Notes: generated by a model not told the origin, from the sequence alone. A stretch of DNA of 64,000 bases from Hymenobacter aerophilus DSM 13606 (GCF_000382225.1 NZ_KB907812.1:62001-126000), one strand, 5' to 3'; shown: positions 18,566 to 27,852, numbered from the stretch's first letter. Program-made: numbers and translations.

Positions 18566-19357
18566 TTACTTCCCCTTGAATTCGGGTTTGCGTTTCTCCA
18601 AAAAGGCCTGCACGCCCTCGCGGTAGTCGTCCGATTCGCCGGCAATCTGCTGGCAGTGGGCTTCGTAGTCGAGCATTTCGTCGAGCGTGGCGGTGGCGGC
18701 TTTGTTGAGCATCTGCTTGATGAGGCCGATGCTTTTGGTGGGCGCGGCGGCGTAGCGGGCGGCCAGGCCGTAGGCAGCCTCATCGAGCTGCTCGGGGGCC
18801 ACTACCTGGTTCACGAGGCCCAGGCGCAGCGCCTCTTCAGCCGGCACCTTCGAGCCCAGCGTGCACAACTCGAACGCCTTGAGCGTGCCCACCAGGCGCG
18901 GCAGAAACCACGACGAACCCGAATCGGGCACCAGCCCGATGTTGATGAACACCTCAATCAGCGAGGCTTCCGACGAGGCCACAATGGCGTCGCAGGCCAG
19001 CACCAGCGAGCAACCGGCTCCGGCCGCCACGCCGTTGAGGCGGCACACAATGGGCTTGGGCAGCGCCCGCATGGCCCGGATGATGGGGTTGTAGCGCTTG
19101 TGCAGCGAGTCGTAGAAGGAGCGCGGCTGGCCCTCGGCGGCTTCGGCCTCGCGGCCCGCTTTCAAATCCTGACCCGAGCAAAAGGCCCGGCCGGCGCCCG
19201 TGAGCACCACGGCCCGCACGTTGGCGTCGCGGGCTACCTGCTTGAGGGCGTCCTGCAGCTCGTAGCTCTGGGCATCGTCGAAGGCATTGAAAACGTCGGG
19301 GCGGTTGAGCGTAATGGTGGCCACGCCATCGGGGCGCACTTCGTAGAGTAAGGACAT
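18566..19357 (-). CDS. Enoyl-CoA hydratase/isomerase family protein (PaaG-like)
   Basis: A 263-residue crotonase-fold enzyme. It hydrates or isomerises enoyl-CoA thioesters. Oxyanion-hole segments are GRAFCSGQDLKAG (about residues 56-68) and NGVAAGAGCSLVLACD; the GLVPDSGSSWFLPRLVG stretch and the SGQDL motif resemble PaaG, the 1,2-epoxyphenylacetyl-CoA isomerase, where the catalytic acid is the Asp in PDSG. No other phenylacetate genes are nearby, so a general beta-oxidation role is equally possible. An intergenic palindrome lies immediately upstream. Confidence 0.88.
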   Translation of the reverse strand: MSLLYEVRPDGVATITLNRPDVFNAFDDAQSYELQDALKQVARDANVRAVVLTGAGRAFCSGQDLKAGREAEAAEGQPRSFYDSLHKRYNPIIRAMRALPKPIVCRLNGVAAGAGCSLVLACDAIVASSEASLIEVFINIGLVPDSGSSWFLPRLVGTLKAFELCTLGSKVPAEEALRLGLVNQVVAPEQLDEAAYGLAARYAAAPTKSIGLIKQMLNKAATATLDEMLDYEAHCQQIAGESDDYREGVQAFLEKRKPEFKGK

Positions 19358-19381
19358 TAGTGCAGTAGTAAGTTGGTAAGC

Positions 19382-19490
19382 AAAGAAACGTCATTCAGAG
19401 CGAAGCGAAGAATCTCGCGGGCTGATGTTGTGCCAGTATCCTACTGTCAGCCCGCGAGATTCTTCGCTGCGCTCTGAATGACGTTCTTTT
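19382..19490. repeat. Intergenic palindrome, CGTCATTCAGAGC family
   Basis: Left arm ACGTCATTCAGAGCGAAG… AATCTCGCGGGCTGA and right arm TCAGCCCGCGAGATT…GCTCTGAATGACGT are about 40 bp near-perfect inverse copies around a loop of about 20 bases. It shares its arm with the copies at 46063-46235 and 50461-50584, and the AGCGAAGAATCTCGC part also with 22913-23027. Confidence 0.9.
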
Positions 19491-19501
19491 TATCAGCTCA
19501 C

Positions 19502-20218
19502 TTAACCCATCCGCAACAGCGCCTCGGCTACGTACAAATCCTCGGCCGTCGTGATTTTGAGGTTGCGGTAGTCGCCTTCTACTAAATGAATGGGGTGCAG
19601 GTCTTCCACCACGCTGGCGTCGTCGGTGAAGGTGTTGAGCTCGGGTAGCTGGTAGGCGCGGCGCAGCAGGGCCAGATCGAAGCACTGCGGGGTTTGCACG
19701 AGGCGCAGGCGGGCGCGATTGAGGGCGTAGCTGCCCTGCTGACTCAGGTTGCGCACCGAATCTTTGGGCACCACGGCCGCCACGGCCGCGCCGTGGTTGT
19801 AGGCCGCCGCGTACGTCGCCTCGATTACGGCGCGGGGCGTAAGGGGCCGCACGCCGTCGTGCACCGCTACCACGCCGTTTTCGCGCCCGGCCAGGTGCGC
19901 CAGCCCGGCCCGCACCGAGGCCCAGCGGCTGGCCCCGCCCACCACCAGCGCGTGCGGAATCTGCACCTCGTACTGCCGGCACAGCGCCTGCCAGGTGTCG
20001 AGCTGCCCGGCCGGCAACACCACCACCAGCTCGGTCACGCCCAGGACCGGCTCGGCAAAGCGGCGCAGCGTGTGCAGCAGCACCGGCTCGCCGGCCAGCT
20101 CCAGAAACTGCTTGGGCCGGTCGGCGCCCATGCGCGTGCCGCTACCGCCCGCCACGATGATGGCGTACCGCAGGAATTTCGAGGTTGGGGGATTTAAGGA
20201 CGGAGGCTGGTTCATCAT
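19502..20218 (-). CDS. ispD: 2-C-methyl-D-erythritol 4-phosphate cytidylyltransferase
   Basis: Third step of the MEP isoprenoid pathway: CTP + MEP to CDP-ME. It has 238 residues from the start at 20218 (MMNQPPSLNPPTSKFLRYAI). Nucleotide-binding loop IIVAGGSGTRMGADRPKQFL; catalytic and substrate motifs VAVHDGVRPL, PKDSVR and FTDDASVVE; a C-terminal KITTAEDLYVAE. The 10-15 residue N-terminal extension is poorly conserved. It follows queA on the same strand but a hairpin lies between. Isoprenoid supply fits with the carotenoid gene crtY at 24.3 kb. Confidence 0.95.
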   Translation of the reverse strand: MMNQPPSLNPPTSKFLRYAIIVAGGSGTRMGADRPKQFLELAGEPVLLHTLRRFAEPVLGVTELVVVLPAGQLDTWQALCRQYEVQIPHALVVGGASRWASVRAGLAHLAGRENGVVAVHDGVRPLTPRAVIEATYAAAYNHGAAVAAVVPKDSVRNLSQQGSYALNRARLRLVQTPQCFDLALLRRAYQLPELNTFTDDASVVEDLHPIHLVEGDYRNLKITTAEDLYVAEALLRMG

Positions 20219-20259
20219 GTCAGGCAGTAGCGCAAGTAACAACGCCGCTCAAAGAAAAC

Positions 20260-20290
20260 GCCGACAGCCGCTTTAGAAGAGGCTATCGGC
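20260..20290 (-). terminator. Probable terminator after queA
   Basis: GCCGACAGCC and GGCTATCGGC form a 10 bp stem with one wobble around an 11-base loop; on the minus strand it is followed by a T-rich run (CGTTTTCTTT). It separates queA from ispD. Confidence 0.6.
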
Positions 20291-20350
20291 GCAACTTGAA
20301 ACAGCGGAAGGAAACCAGGGCTTGATTTTCAGGGCCCGATTTTCTTTCAC

Positions 20351-21400
20351 CTAGATAATCAGCATGGCGTCGCCGTAGCTGAAGAAGCGGTATTTCTCCT
20401 TGATGGCCAGCTTGTAGGCCTCAATCAGCAGCTCGTGGCCGGCGAAGGCCGAGGCCATCATCATCAGCGTGCTTTCCGGGGTGTGGAAGTTGGTAAGCAG
20501 CGCGTTGGCGATTTTGAAATCGTAGGGCGGGAAGATGAACCGGTCGGTCCAGCCTTCGTTGGCTTTCAGGCGGGTGTGGGCCGAAACCGACGACTCCATG
20601 GCCCGCATGGCCGTGGTGCCGATAGCGCACACGCGCTTCTTGGCATCCAGCGCCTTGTTCACGACAACGGCCGTGGAGCCGGGCACCACGAAGTTTTCCG
20701 AGTCCATTTTGTGCTTGGTCAAATCCTCCACATCCACGGTGCGGAAGGTGCCCAGGCCGATGTGCAGCGTCACGGGCGCCACCTCAATACCCTTGATTTC
20801 CAGGCGCTTCATCACTTCCTTGGTGAAGTGCAGGCCGGCCGAAGGAGCGGCCACGGCGCCGATGTTGTCGGCGTAAATCGTCTGGTAACGCTCCTTGTCG
20901 GCCGCCTCGGTTTCGCGGGTGATGAACTCCTTTGGAATTGGGGTTTCGCCGAGGCTGTAGAGGGCCTTGTAGAAATCTTCGGGCGGGCCGTCGTAGAGGA
21001 ACTTGATGGTGCGGCCGCGCGAGGTGGTGTTGTCGATGACCTCGGCCACCATGTCCGACTCGCCGAAGTAGAGCTTGTTGCCCACCCGGATTTTGCGGGC
21101 CGGATCCACCAGCACGTCCCAGAGGTGAATTTCGGTGTTCAGCTCGCGGAGCAGAAACACTTCGATCTGGGCGCCGGTTTTTTCCTTGTTGCCGTACATG
21201 CGGGCCGGAAACACCTTCGTGTCGTTGACCACAAACACGTCGCCTTCGTCGAAATACTCCAGAATGTCTTTAAACGAGCGGTGCTCGATCTTGCCACTAT
21301 CCTTGTGCAGCACCATCAGGCGCGACTCGTCGCGGTTTTTGGCCGGGTGCTGGGCCACCAGATTCTCGGGCAAATCGAATTTGAACTCAGAAAGCTTCAT
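20351..21400 (-). CDS. queA: S-adenosylmethionine:tRNA ribosyltransferase-isomerase
   Basis: Penultimate step of queuosine synthesis: transfers the ribosyl group of SAM to preQ1 at tRNA wobble position 34. 349 residues from the start at 21400 ([19 protein letters not shown]), the family's usual N-terminus; the longer frame is rejected. Motifs: [83 protein letters not shown] -7 box lies 49 bases upstream. Confidence 0.96.
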   Translation of the reverse strand: MKLSEFKFDLPENLVAQHPAKNRDESRLMVLHKDSGKIEHRSFKDILEYFDEGDVFVVNDTKVFPARMYGNKEKTGAQIEVFLLRELNTEIHLWDVLVDPARKIRVGNKLYFGESDMVAEVIDNTTSRGRTIKFLYDGPPEDFYKALYSLGETPIPKEFITRETEAADKERYQTIYADNIGAVAAPSAGLHFTKEVMKRLEIKGIEVAPVTLHIGLGTFRTVDVEDLTKHKMDSENFVVPGSTAVVVNKALDAKKRVCAIGTTAMRAMESSVSAHTRLKANEGWTDRFIFPPYDFKIANALLTNFHTPESTLMMMASAFAGHELLIEAYKLAIKEKYRFFSYGDAMLII

Positions 21401-21448
21401 GGGCCAGACAGGGCAATAGTTGGGGAAACTAGTAAAAAAATCGAGCCG

Positions 21449-21456
21449 CAAAAGTA
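21449..21456 (-). promoter_or_regulatory. -7 box TACTTTTG for queA
   Basis: CAAAAGTA on the plus strand reads TACTTTTG on the minus strand, matching TAnnTTTG, 49 bases before the queA start. Confidence 0.55.
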
Positions 21457-21627
21457 CGGATAATTGGCGGAATAATAGGTAATTTTCGCCCGGAACCTCT
21501 TAATTGCCCAACCTGTGCCCAGTAGGCAACAGGCCGGCCGCTAAGAAGAACCCCGCCCCGGAAAATGTTTGCGCCCGGCCGGTACTGGTTGCGGGCCACT
21601 CCGGCCGTTTCTCAACTCCTTCGCCTT

Positions 21628-22887
21628 ATGAAAGCCATTCGCCTGACGCTTGAGAGTTTCCGCTTTGCCTGGGAGGCCCTCAAGGGGAATCTGCTGCGCA
21701 CCATTTTGTCGCTGCTGGGCGTTACGGTGGGCATTTTCGCCATTATTGCCGTGTTTACGGTGGTCGATTCGCTCGAAAAGAACATCCGTAGCTCCATGAG
21801 CTTCGTGGGCGACAAGGTGATTTACGTGGATAAGTGGCCCTGGGTGTTCGAGCCGAATTTTGCCTGGTGGAAGTACTTCAACCGGCCCGTGCCCAGCGTG
21901 CGCGAATACCGGCTGCTGCAGAAGCAGTTGGGGCCCAACAACGCCGGCGTGGCCATTTTCGCCAACAAATCGGGCAACACCTTCAAGGCCGGTTCCAACA
22001 GCGTGAACGACGCCTTTATGCAGGGCGTGAGCTACGAATATCGCAACATTTCGGACGTGCCCGTGGCCGAGGGCCGCTACTTTACGCAGCAGGAAGTGGA
22101 GGGCGCCCGCAACGTGGCCATCATCGGGGCCGATATTGCCCGCGACCTATTCCCGGGTCGTTCGGCGCTGGGGCAGGAGTTTAAAACCCGCGGCCAGCGC
22201 TTCACGGTAATCGGCGTGATGGAGAAGGCCGGCAAAAGCCTGCTCGAAATCAAGAGCAACGACACCAACACGTTTATCCCGTTCGGCGCCTTCTCCAAGA
22301 TGTTCGCCATCAACCCCGGCACCGGCAGCGGCGTGTCGGCCACCATCGGCATCAAGGGCCTCGACACCGACCCCGGCCTGCTCGATTTGGAGTATGAGGT
22401 GAAGGGCCTGATGCGTAATATCCGCGGCCTCAAACCCCGCGAAGACGACAACTTCGTGCTCAACCGCCCCGAAATGCTGGCCAGCGCCATTTCGGGCCTG
22501 TTCTCGATTCTGGGCGTGGCCGGCGGCGTTATCGGCTCGTTTGCCATGCTGGTGGGCGGCTTCGGCATTGCCAACATCATGTTCGTGTCGGTGAAGGAGC
22601 GCACCAACATCATCGGCATTCAGAAGTCGCTGGGGGCCAAAAACTACTTCATTCTCTTCCAGTTTCTGTTCGAGGCCGTGTTTCTGTGCCTGCTGGGCGG
22701 GGCGGCGGGCCTGCTGCTGGTGTGGTTTATCACGCTCATTCCGCAGGACTCGCTGCCACTGTTCATGAGCGGCGGCCGCATTGCGCTGGGCCTCACCGTG
22801 TCGGTGCTCATCGGCGTGGTGGCCGGCATCATCCCGGCCGTGCTGGCCGCCAACCTCGACCCCGTAATTGCTATTCGGGCCAAGTAG
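21628..22887 (+). CDS. ABC transporter permease, MacB/FtsX type
   Basis: A 419-residue inner-membrane protein with the MacB layout: TM1 near residues 20-45 (LLRTILSLLGVTVGIFAIIAV), a periplasmic MacB_PCD domain of about 230 residues, then the FtsX domain with three TM segments (GVAGGVIGSFAMLVGGFGIAN, FLFEAVFLCLLGGAAGLLLVW, LTVSVLIGVVAGIIPAVLAAN). The C-terminus LDPVIAIRAK is typical. The start at 21628 is chosen (MKAIRLTLESFRFAWEALKGN). No ATPase gene is adjacent, so the partner must be elsewhere. Probably exports a small molecule or lipoprotein; substrate unknown. Confidence 0.92.
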   Translation: MKAIRLTLESFRFAWEALKGNLLRTILSLLGVTVGIFAIIAVFTVVDSLEKNIRSSMSFVGDKVIYVDKWPWVFEPNFAWWKYFNRPVPSVREYRLLQKQLGPNNAGVAIFANKSGNTFKAGSNSVNDAFMQGVSYEYRNISDVPVAEGRYFTQQEVEGARNVAIIGADIARDLFPGRSALGQEFKTRGQRFTVIGVMEKAGKSLLEIKSNDTNTFIPFGAFSKMFAINPGTGSGVSATIGIKGLDTDPGLLDLEYEVKGLMRNIRGLKPREDDNFVLNRPEMLASAISGLFSILGVAGGVIGSFAMLVGGFGIANIMFVSVKERTNIIGIQKSLGAKNYFILFQFLFEAVFLCLLGGAAGLLLVWFITLIPQDSLPLFMSGGRIALGLTVSVLIGVVAGIIPAVLAANLDPVIAIRAK

Positions 22888-22912
22888 GTTTTGGGTGAGG
22901 ATGTTAGGAGGC

Positions 22913-23027
22913 GAGCCGTCTGCCATTCTGAGCGGAGCGAAGAATCTCGCGTGCCAAAGTAATCCTGTCGTCAGGAGTTACCACTGCAGGCGAGATTCTT
23001 CGCTCCGCTCAGAATGACAGACGGCTC
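22913..23027. repeat. Intergenic palindrome, mixed ATTCTGAGC/AATCTCGC family
   Basis: Arms GAGCCGTCTGCCATTCTGAG… and …CTCAGAATGACAGACGGCTC enclose a loop of about 40 bases, with inner arms AGCGAAGAATCTCGC / GCGAGATTCTTCGCT. A weaker palindromic match (GGGTGAGG…CCTCACCC) extends outward to about 22894 and 23047. Confidence 0.88.
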
Positions 23028-23228
23028 ACCCCATCACCTCCTCACCCATCATCCACAAATTGCTATCTTGCGAACCGCTATGTGAGGTCGCCCCCCGGTT
23101 TGTGGGGGCGGCCTTCCTTTTTGCTTACCTTATTTACCGCTTCCTTTTTCCGGCGCAGCCTGCTCCGGTCCGGGCATACTTCCGGGCCCGGACCGGGCGG
23201 GCCCGCGCCTCATTTTTTTAAAATTCCC

Positions 23229-24092
23229 ATGTCGAAACTCAAGAAAGAAAGCCGCACCAAAGTGGCCGAGCAGACGCTCAATGCCGGCAGCGGCCAGACC
23301 ATCGTTCAGCCCAACGTCAACGACAACAAAGTAAAGACCATCAGCGACATCCGCGAGCAAACCCACGGCGAGCGGACGGTGCAGGTGGAAGACGAGCAGC
23401 GCATCCGCAAAGCCTTTGTGGACAAGGACTGGAACGAGATTAAGATTGCCGACTCGTGGCAGATTTTCAAGGTGATGGCCGAGTTCGTGGAGGGCTTCGA
23501 GAAGATGTCGAAAATCGGCCCCTGCGTGTCTATTTTCGGCTCGGCCCGCACCAAGGCCGACAACCCCTACTACAAGATGGCCGAGGAAATTGCGGCCAAG
23601 CTCGTGCGCCACGGCTACGGCGTAATTACGGGCGGCGGCCCCGGCATCATGGAGGCCGGCAACAAGGGCGCCCACTCCGAAGGCGGTAAGTCGGTGGGCC
23701 TCAACATCGAGCTGCCCTTCGAGCAGTTCAACAACATCTACATCGACCCCGACAAAATCATCAACTTCGACTACTTTTTCGTGCGCAAGGTGATGTTCGT
23801 GAAGTACGCGCAGGGCTTCATCGGCATGCCGGGCGGCTTCGGTACGCTTGATGAGCTGTTCGAGGCCATTACGCTTATCCAGACCAAGAAAATCGGCCGC
23901 TTCCCCATCGTGCTGGTGGGTACCAAGTACTGGCAGGGCATGTTCGACTGGATTCAGCAGGTGATGCTGGAAGACGAGCACAACATCTCGCCCGAGGACA
24001 TGGACCTGGTACAGCTGGTGGACACGGCCGAGGACGCGGTGAAAATCATCGACGAGTTCTACGGTAAGTACCTGCTGTCGCCGAACTTCTAA
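23229..24092 (+). CDS. LOG family protein (TIGR00730-type, lysine-decarboxylase-like Rossmann)
   Basis: A 287-residue cytoplasmic protein. The core from about residue 95 carries the LOG nucleotide-binding signatures GGGPGIMEAGNKGA and GMPGGFGTLDELFEA, as in cytokinin riboside 5'-monophosphate phosphoribohydrolase (removes ribose-5-phosphate from nucleotide monophosphates). About 85 residues precede the core (KLKKESRTKVAEQTLNAGSG), longer than plant LOG but common in Bacteroidota. The start at 23229 (MSKLKKESR) is chosen because upstream codons run through non-conserved intergenic sequence. The physiological substrate is not known. Confidence 0.92.
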   Translation: MSKLKKESRTKVAEQTLNAGSGQTIVQPNVNDNKVKTISDIREQTHGERTVQVEDEQRIRKAFVDKDWNEIKIADSWQIFKVMAEFVEGFEKMSKIGPCVSIFGSARTKADNPYYKMAEEIAAKLVRHGYGVITGGGPGIMEAGNKGAHSEGGKSVGLNIELPFEQFNNIYIDPDKIINFDYFFVRKVMFVKYAQGFIGMPGGFGTLDELFEAITLIQTKKIGRFPIVLVGTKYWQGMFDWIQQVMLEDEHNISPEDMDLVQLVDTAEDAVKIIDEFYGKYLLSPNF

Positions 24093-24093
24093 A

Positions 24094-24136
24094 TCACTGA
24101 TTTTCGCTGATTAACGGTGATTACGCTGATTTTTTG
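24094..24136. repeat. Short-word tandem repeat (TGATT unit)
   Basis: Four copies of (C/G)TGATT at 9-11 base spacing (TCACTGATTTTCGCTGATT, AACGGTGATTACGCTGATT) start 1 base after the LOG stop codon. One of several low-complexity intergenic word repeats in this window. Confidence 0.75.
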
Positions 24137-24223
24137 ACTGGTTGGTGCCGGTGATGTGCGGCTTTGCATTTGAGGCGAGCCGCTGGAACGACCGAACATT
24201 CTGGCTTTTCAGGGCTGCATAGA

Positions 24224-24249
24224 GCCGCTGCTTCGGCAGCGGCTTTTTT
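24224..24249 (+). terminator. Intrinsic terminator
   Basis: GCCGCTGC-TTCG-GCAGCGGC followed by TTTTTT: an ideal tetraloop terminator, between the LOG gene and crtY. Confidence 0.9.
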
Positions 24250-24297
24250 GTGCGTAGTTTGGCCGGCCTTTCCCCGCGTTGTGTTGTTATCTGGTTT

Positions 24298-25512
24298 ATG
24301 CCGAATTCTGCTCCCGTTTCCTCTGCCGAAGCCCCCGAACTGGTGCGCGACTACGACTACCTGATTGTGGGCGGCGGCGCGGCGGGGCTGAGCCTGGCCT
24401 ACCACCTCAGCCAGGAGCCCCGGCTGGCCGATAAGCGGGTGCTCATCATCGAGCCGGAGGCCAAAGACCAGAACGACCGCACCTGGTCGTTCTGGGCCGA
24501 TGCGCCCACCCTTTTCGACGGTATTGTAGCCCACGAGTGGGCGAAACTGGCCTTTCGCAGCCCCACCTTCGAGCGGATACTGACCCCGGAGCGCTACCGC
24601 TACAAGATGATCCGGGGGCTGGATTTCTACCAGTTTGTGCAGCAGATGCTGACCGGTAATCCGCAGTTCACCTGGCTGACGGCGACGGTGCAGGAGTTGA
24701 CCAGCACGGCCACCGGGGCGCGGGCCAGCACGCCCGAGGGCGAGTACTCGGCCCGCTACGCCTTCGACAGCCGCCCGCCCCGGCTAACCGAAATGCGCCG
24801 CCCCCACCACCGCTACCTGCTCCAGCACTTTGTAGGCTGGGAGGTGGAAACCGAGCACGACGCCTTCGACCCCACCACAGCCGAACTCATGGATTTTCGG
24901 GGCGAACAGGGGCAGGAAGTACGCTTTATGTACGTGCTGCCCTTCGGCCCGCGTCGGGCCCTTGTCGAGTACACGCTGTTTTCGGAAACGCCGCTGGCCA
25001 AGGCCGAATATGAGGTGGAGCTGCGCCGCTACCTGGCCGCGCTGCCCGGGGCCGGCAACTACCACATTACGGCCGAAGAAGTGGGCGCCATTCCGATGAC
25101 CGACCACCCACTGCCCCTGCGGCAGGGCGCGCACGTGCTCAACCTGGGCACCCGGGCCGGCCGGGCCAAGCCCAGCAGCGGCTACGCCTTCAAGCGGATT
25201 CTGGCCCACTCGGCCCGCCTGACCGCGGCGCTGGCCGCCACTGGCCACCCGCCCCGCCACAGCACCGGCGACCAGTGGCAGTTCCGGCTGTTCGATACGC
25301 TGCTGCTCGACATTATGCAGCGCCGGGGCGAACAGATACGCGACATTTTCAGCCAGCTCTTCCAACGCAACCCCACCGACCGGGTATTCGATTTTCTGGA
25401 TGAGCGCACCAGCTGGAAGGAGAATTTCCAGATTATGAACTCGGTTACCCCCTGGCCTTTTCTGCGCTCCGTCTGGCACGTGCTGCGGCGCCGGCCGGGG
25501 CAGCGGCAGTAG
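24298..25512 (+). CDS. crtY: Lycopene beta-cyclase
   Basis: FAD-dependent, non-redox cyclisation of lycopene ends to beta-ionone rings in carotenoid synthesis. 404 residues from the start at 24298 (MPNSAPVSSAEAPELV). N-terminal dinucleotide fold DYLIVGGGAAGLSLAYHLS at about residues 20-38; the family motif NDRTWSFW at about 60; IPMTDHPLPL and LGTRAGRAKPSSGYAFKRI toward the C-terminus are diagnostic. No other carotenoid gene is adjacent. It fits the red/pink pigmentation usual in Hymenobacter. Confidence 0.93.
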   Translation: MPNSAPVSSAEAPELVRDYDYLIVGGGAAGLSLAYHLSQEPRLADKRVLIIEPEAKDQNDRTWSFWADAPTLFDGIVAHEWAKLAFRSPTFERILTPERYRYKMIRGLDFYQFVQQMLTGNPQFTWLTATVQELTSTATGARASTPEGEYSARYAFDSRPPRLTEMRRPHHRYLLQHFVGWEVETEHDAFDPTTAELMDFRGEQGQEVRFMYVLPFGPRRALVEYTLFSETPLAKAEYEVELRRYLAALPGAGNYHITAEEVGAIPMTDHPLPLRQGAHVLNLGTRAGRAKPSSGYAFKRILAHSARLTAALAATGHPPRHSTGDQWQFRLFDTLLLDIMQRRGEQIRDIFSQLFQRNPTDRVFDFLDERTSWKENFQIMNSVTPWPFLRSVWHVLRRRPGQRQ

Positions 25513-25845
25513 GGTCCGGCAGCCGTTTCAGGCGGTTACCGGTTGGCCACAGTGCCACTGGGCCGGGCTGAAATGCCTTGTTTAAGCTTAACAGTAACAG
25601 GTGTTTACCACGGCCCTATCCGGCCGGGGCCGATTGGGGTATTTTTTTAGGCGGCCGTTTTGCTGCACTCATCGCCCAAAATCCTGCTTCAAACGAATAA
25701 TACTATTTATATCCAACCCCATCATCCATATTTGATACCTGAATTCTCATGCAGGCTTCGCTTTTCACCTGAATAGCTACCTGCTGGCTGGACATTACTA
25801 CGCGCGCCGGATGAGAAGGGCAGTTGCCGGCGCGATACACCCTAC
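25513..25845. other. Intergenic region between crtY and the cytochrome cluster
   Basis: No gene seen. CGGCCC…GGGCCG at 25611-25632 followed by ATTGGGGTATTTTTTT may be the crtY terminator. The right half (about 25680-25840) is AT-richer and should contain the promoter of the cytochrome/YceI cluster, but no clean TAnnTTTG box was identified. Confidence 0.5.
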
Positions 25846-26247
25846 ATGCGAATGAAAACAACTTTTACTTCTACCCTGCTGGGAATTGGAGCGGCCTTCG
25901 CGGTGCTGCTGACGGCGGCGGCCAGCGGCTGCACGTACTCGAGCGGCGAAGAGCCTAACCCCTGCCCTACCACGGCCACCGAGGCCGTGAGCTACGCCAA
26001 GGATATTTCGCCCATTTTCGATGCCAACTGCCGCAGCTGCCACGGCGCCGGCGTGTACCAGACGATGGGCGGCGGCAACGACTACAGCAACTACCAGGGC
26101 ATCAAGCGGCAGTCGGCTACCCTGCTGCTGGGCTCGGTGCAGCACGCGCCCGGCTTCGACCCCATGCCCAAGGGCGGCGACAAAATTGCCGTCTGCGACA
26201 TTGCCAAAATCAAGGCCTGGATTGAGGCCGGCCAGCCCGATAACTAA
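25846..26247 (+). CDS. Monoheme c-type cytochrome lipoprotein
   Basis: A 133-residue predicted envelope lipoprotein. N-terminal signal with lipobox cysteine at about residue 29 (LLTAAASGC). A single haem-attachment motif CRSCH lies at residues 62-66 after YAKDISPIFDANC, the usual context of planctomycete/Bacteroidota cytochrome-c-like domains; Met in FDPMPKGG is a plausible sixth ligand. Ends KIKAWIEAGQPDN, typical of these domains. First gene of a tightly spaced rightward series (9 bases to the YceI gene). Probably a small electron carrier. Confidence 0.88.
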   Translation: MRMKTTFTSTLLGIGAAFAVLLTAAASGCTYSSGEEPNPCPTTATEAVSYAKDISPIFDANCRSCHGAGVYQTMGGGNDYSNYQGIKRQSATLLLGSVQHAPGFDPMPKGGDKIAVCDIAKIKAWIEAGQPDN

Positions 26248-26256
26248 GCGCGGGCA

Positions 26257-26907
26257 GTGACGTCTCCCCGCTCTTTCCTGCATTATGCCGCCGCCGTCTG
26301 CGGGCAGGTGCTGCGCGGGCCCCAGGGCCTGCTCGGTGCGCTGCTGCTGGTGCTGCTGGCCGCGGCGGCCCCCCACAGCCACGCGCAGGGGCGCTTCATG
26401 ACCAAGGAGGGCCGGGTTACGTTCTTCTCGACCAGCATCATCGAGGACATTGAGGCCGTGAATAACGCCACGGCCGCCCTCGTCGATTTAACCACCAACC
26501 AGTTCGCCTTCTCGGTGCCCATCAAGCAGTTCACGTTCAAGCGCACCCTCATGCAGGAACACTTCAACGAGAACTACATGGAATCGGACAAATTTCCGCG
26601 GGCCACCTTCACCGGCCGGTTTGTGGATGCCAACCTGGCGGGCATATCGGCGCCGGGCAACCACACGGTGCGGGCCGAGGGCGACCTGACGCTGCACGGC
26701 GTCACGCACCGCATTAGTGTGCCGGCCACGCTCGAAATCAAGAACGGGCAGCTGCAGGCCTTCGCCAACTTCAACGTGGCGCCGGCCGATTACAACATTG
26801 AGATTCCGTTGCTCGTGCGCGAGAACATTGCCAAGGTCGTCCGCATCCGGGTGGTGCTGATTGCCGATCCGGTGGCGGGCTCCGGGGCAACCCGGGCCGC
26901 CAATTAA
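26257..26907 (+). CDS. YceI family periplasmic protein
   Basis: A 216-residue protein with signal region GLLGALLLVLLAAAAPHSHAQ and a mature YceI lipocalin-like barrel (GRVTFFSTSIIEDIEAVNN, FPRATFTGRFV, AEGDLTLHGVTHRISVPATL). YceI proteins bind isoprenoid chains in a hydrophobic pocket. The start is GTG at 26257, 9 bases after the cytochrome stop; the ATG at 26284 is out of frame. It overlaps no neighbour; the DUF5777 gene starts 25 bases downstream. Context suggests a role in an envelope redox or lipid-carrier pathway. Confidence 0.9.
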   Translation: MTSPRSFLHYAAAVCGQVLRGPQGLLGALLLVLLAAAAPHSHAQGRFMTKEGRVTFFSTSIIEDIEAVNNATAALVDLTTNQFAFSVPIKQFTFKRTLMQEHFNENYMESDKFPRATFTGRFVDANLAGISAPGNHTVRAEGDLTLHGVTHRISVPATLEIKNGQLQAFANFNVAPADYNIEIPLLVRENIAKVVRIRVVLIADPVAGSGATRAAN

Positions 26908-26932
26908 GAATTCATTTCGCAACCGCTTCTAT

Positions 26933-27841
26933 ATGAAAGCAATTTTATCCGTTTCGGGGCTCGGTCTGGGCCTGCTACTGGCTCCGGCCGCCTTCGCCCA
27001 AACCGGCGGCGACCTGCTGGGTCAGCTCGACTCGCAAACCACCAACCCCGAAAAGCGCGAGGTGGTAGCGGCCACGTTCAAGGCCACCCACATCATCAAC
27101 TCGCAGTCGGTGGAAACGCCGGGCGAAGGCACGCTGGCCTTCCTGATTCAGCACCGCTTCGGCACGCTCAACAGCGGCGCCTATAACTTCTTCGGCCTCG
27201 ACCAGGCCGTGCTGCGCCTGGGCTTCGAGTACGGCCTGACCGACCGGCTGACCATCGGCATCGGCCGCAGCTCGCAGGAGAAAACCTACGACGGCTCGGT
27301 GAAGTACCGCGCCATCCGCCAGACCACCGGCGCCGGAGCCATGCCCGTGTCGGTGACGCTGTTTGCATCATCGGCCATCAACACGCTCAAGTTCAACGAG
27401 CTGCCCGGCGAAAAGCAGCGCACCACGGCTTCGCGCATGACCTACGCCTACCAGGCCCTGATTGCGCGCAAGTTCAGCCCCAACCTGTCGGTGCAGCTCA
27501 TGCCCACGCTCATCCACCGCAACTACGTGGCCACGCCGGGCGAGCAGAACGACGTGTACGCGCTGGGCGGCGGTTTGCGCCAGAAAATCACGAAGCGCAC
27601 GGCCCTCACGGCCGACTACTACTACCTGTTTCCGGGCAACACGGCCGACAACTTCCGCAATGCGCTGGGGTTGGGGGTTGATCTGGAAACGGGCGGCCAC
27701 ATTTTCCAGCTGCACGTGACCAATTCGCTGGGCATGACGGAGAAATTCTTCGTGCCCGAAACCACCGGCAAGTTCTTCTCCGGCGACCTGTACTTCGGCT
27801 TCACGGTGGCCCGCAATTTCACGCTCAAACCGCAGATTTAA
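26933..27841 (+). CDS. DUF5777 family outer-membrane beta-barrel protein
   Basis: A 302-residue protein with signal peptide MKAILSVSGLGLGLLLAP…AFAQ. Mature part: alternating beta strands (FKATHIINSQSVETPGEG, LAFLIQHRFGTLNSGAYNFF, VLRLGFEYGLTDRLTIGIG, PNLSVQLMPTLIHRNYVATP, VYALGGGLRQKITKRTALTA, YFGFTVARNFTLKPQI), typical of DUF5777. The start at 26933 is chosen for the signal peptide. Co-occurrence of DUF5777 with YceI and a small cytochrome suggests one envelope system; the function of the barrel is not known. Confidence 0.88.
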   Translation: MKAILSVSGLGLGLLLAPAAFAQTGGDLLGQLDSQTTNPEKREVVAATFKATHIINSQSVETPGEGTLAFLIQHRFGTLNSGAYNFFGLDQAVLRLGFEYGLTDRLTIGIGRSSQEKTYDGSVKYRAIRQTTGAGAMPVSVTLFASSAINTLKFNELPGEKQRTTASRMTYAYQALIARKFSPNLSVQLMPTLIHRNYVATPGEQNDVYALGGGLRQKITKRTALTADYYYLFPGNTADNFRNALGLGVDLETGGHIFQLHVTNSLGMTEKFFVPETTGKFFSGDLYFGFTVARNFTLKPQI

Positions 27842-27852
27842 GCTTTTTCAGG

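Noticed and set aside
24094..24136. Spaced TGATT units considered as a CRISPR-like array
   Set aside because: Units of 6 bases with 4-5 base spacing; no long direct repeats, no unique 30-base spacers, no cas genes anywhere in the window.
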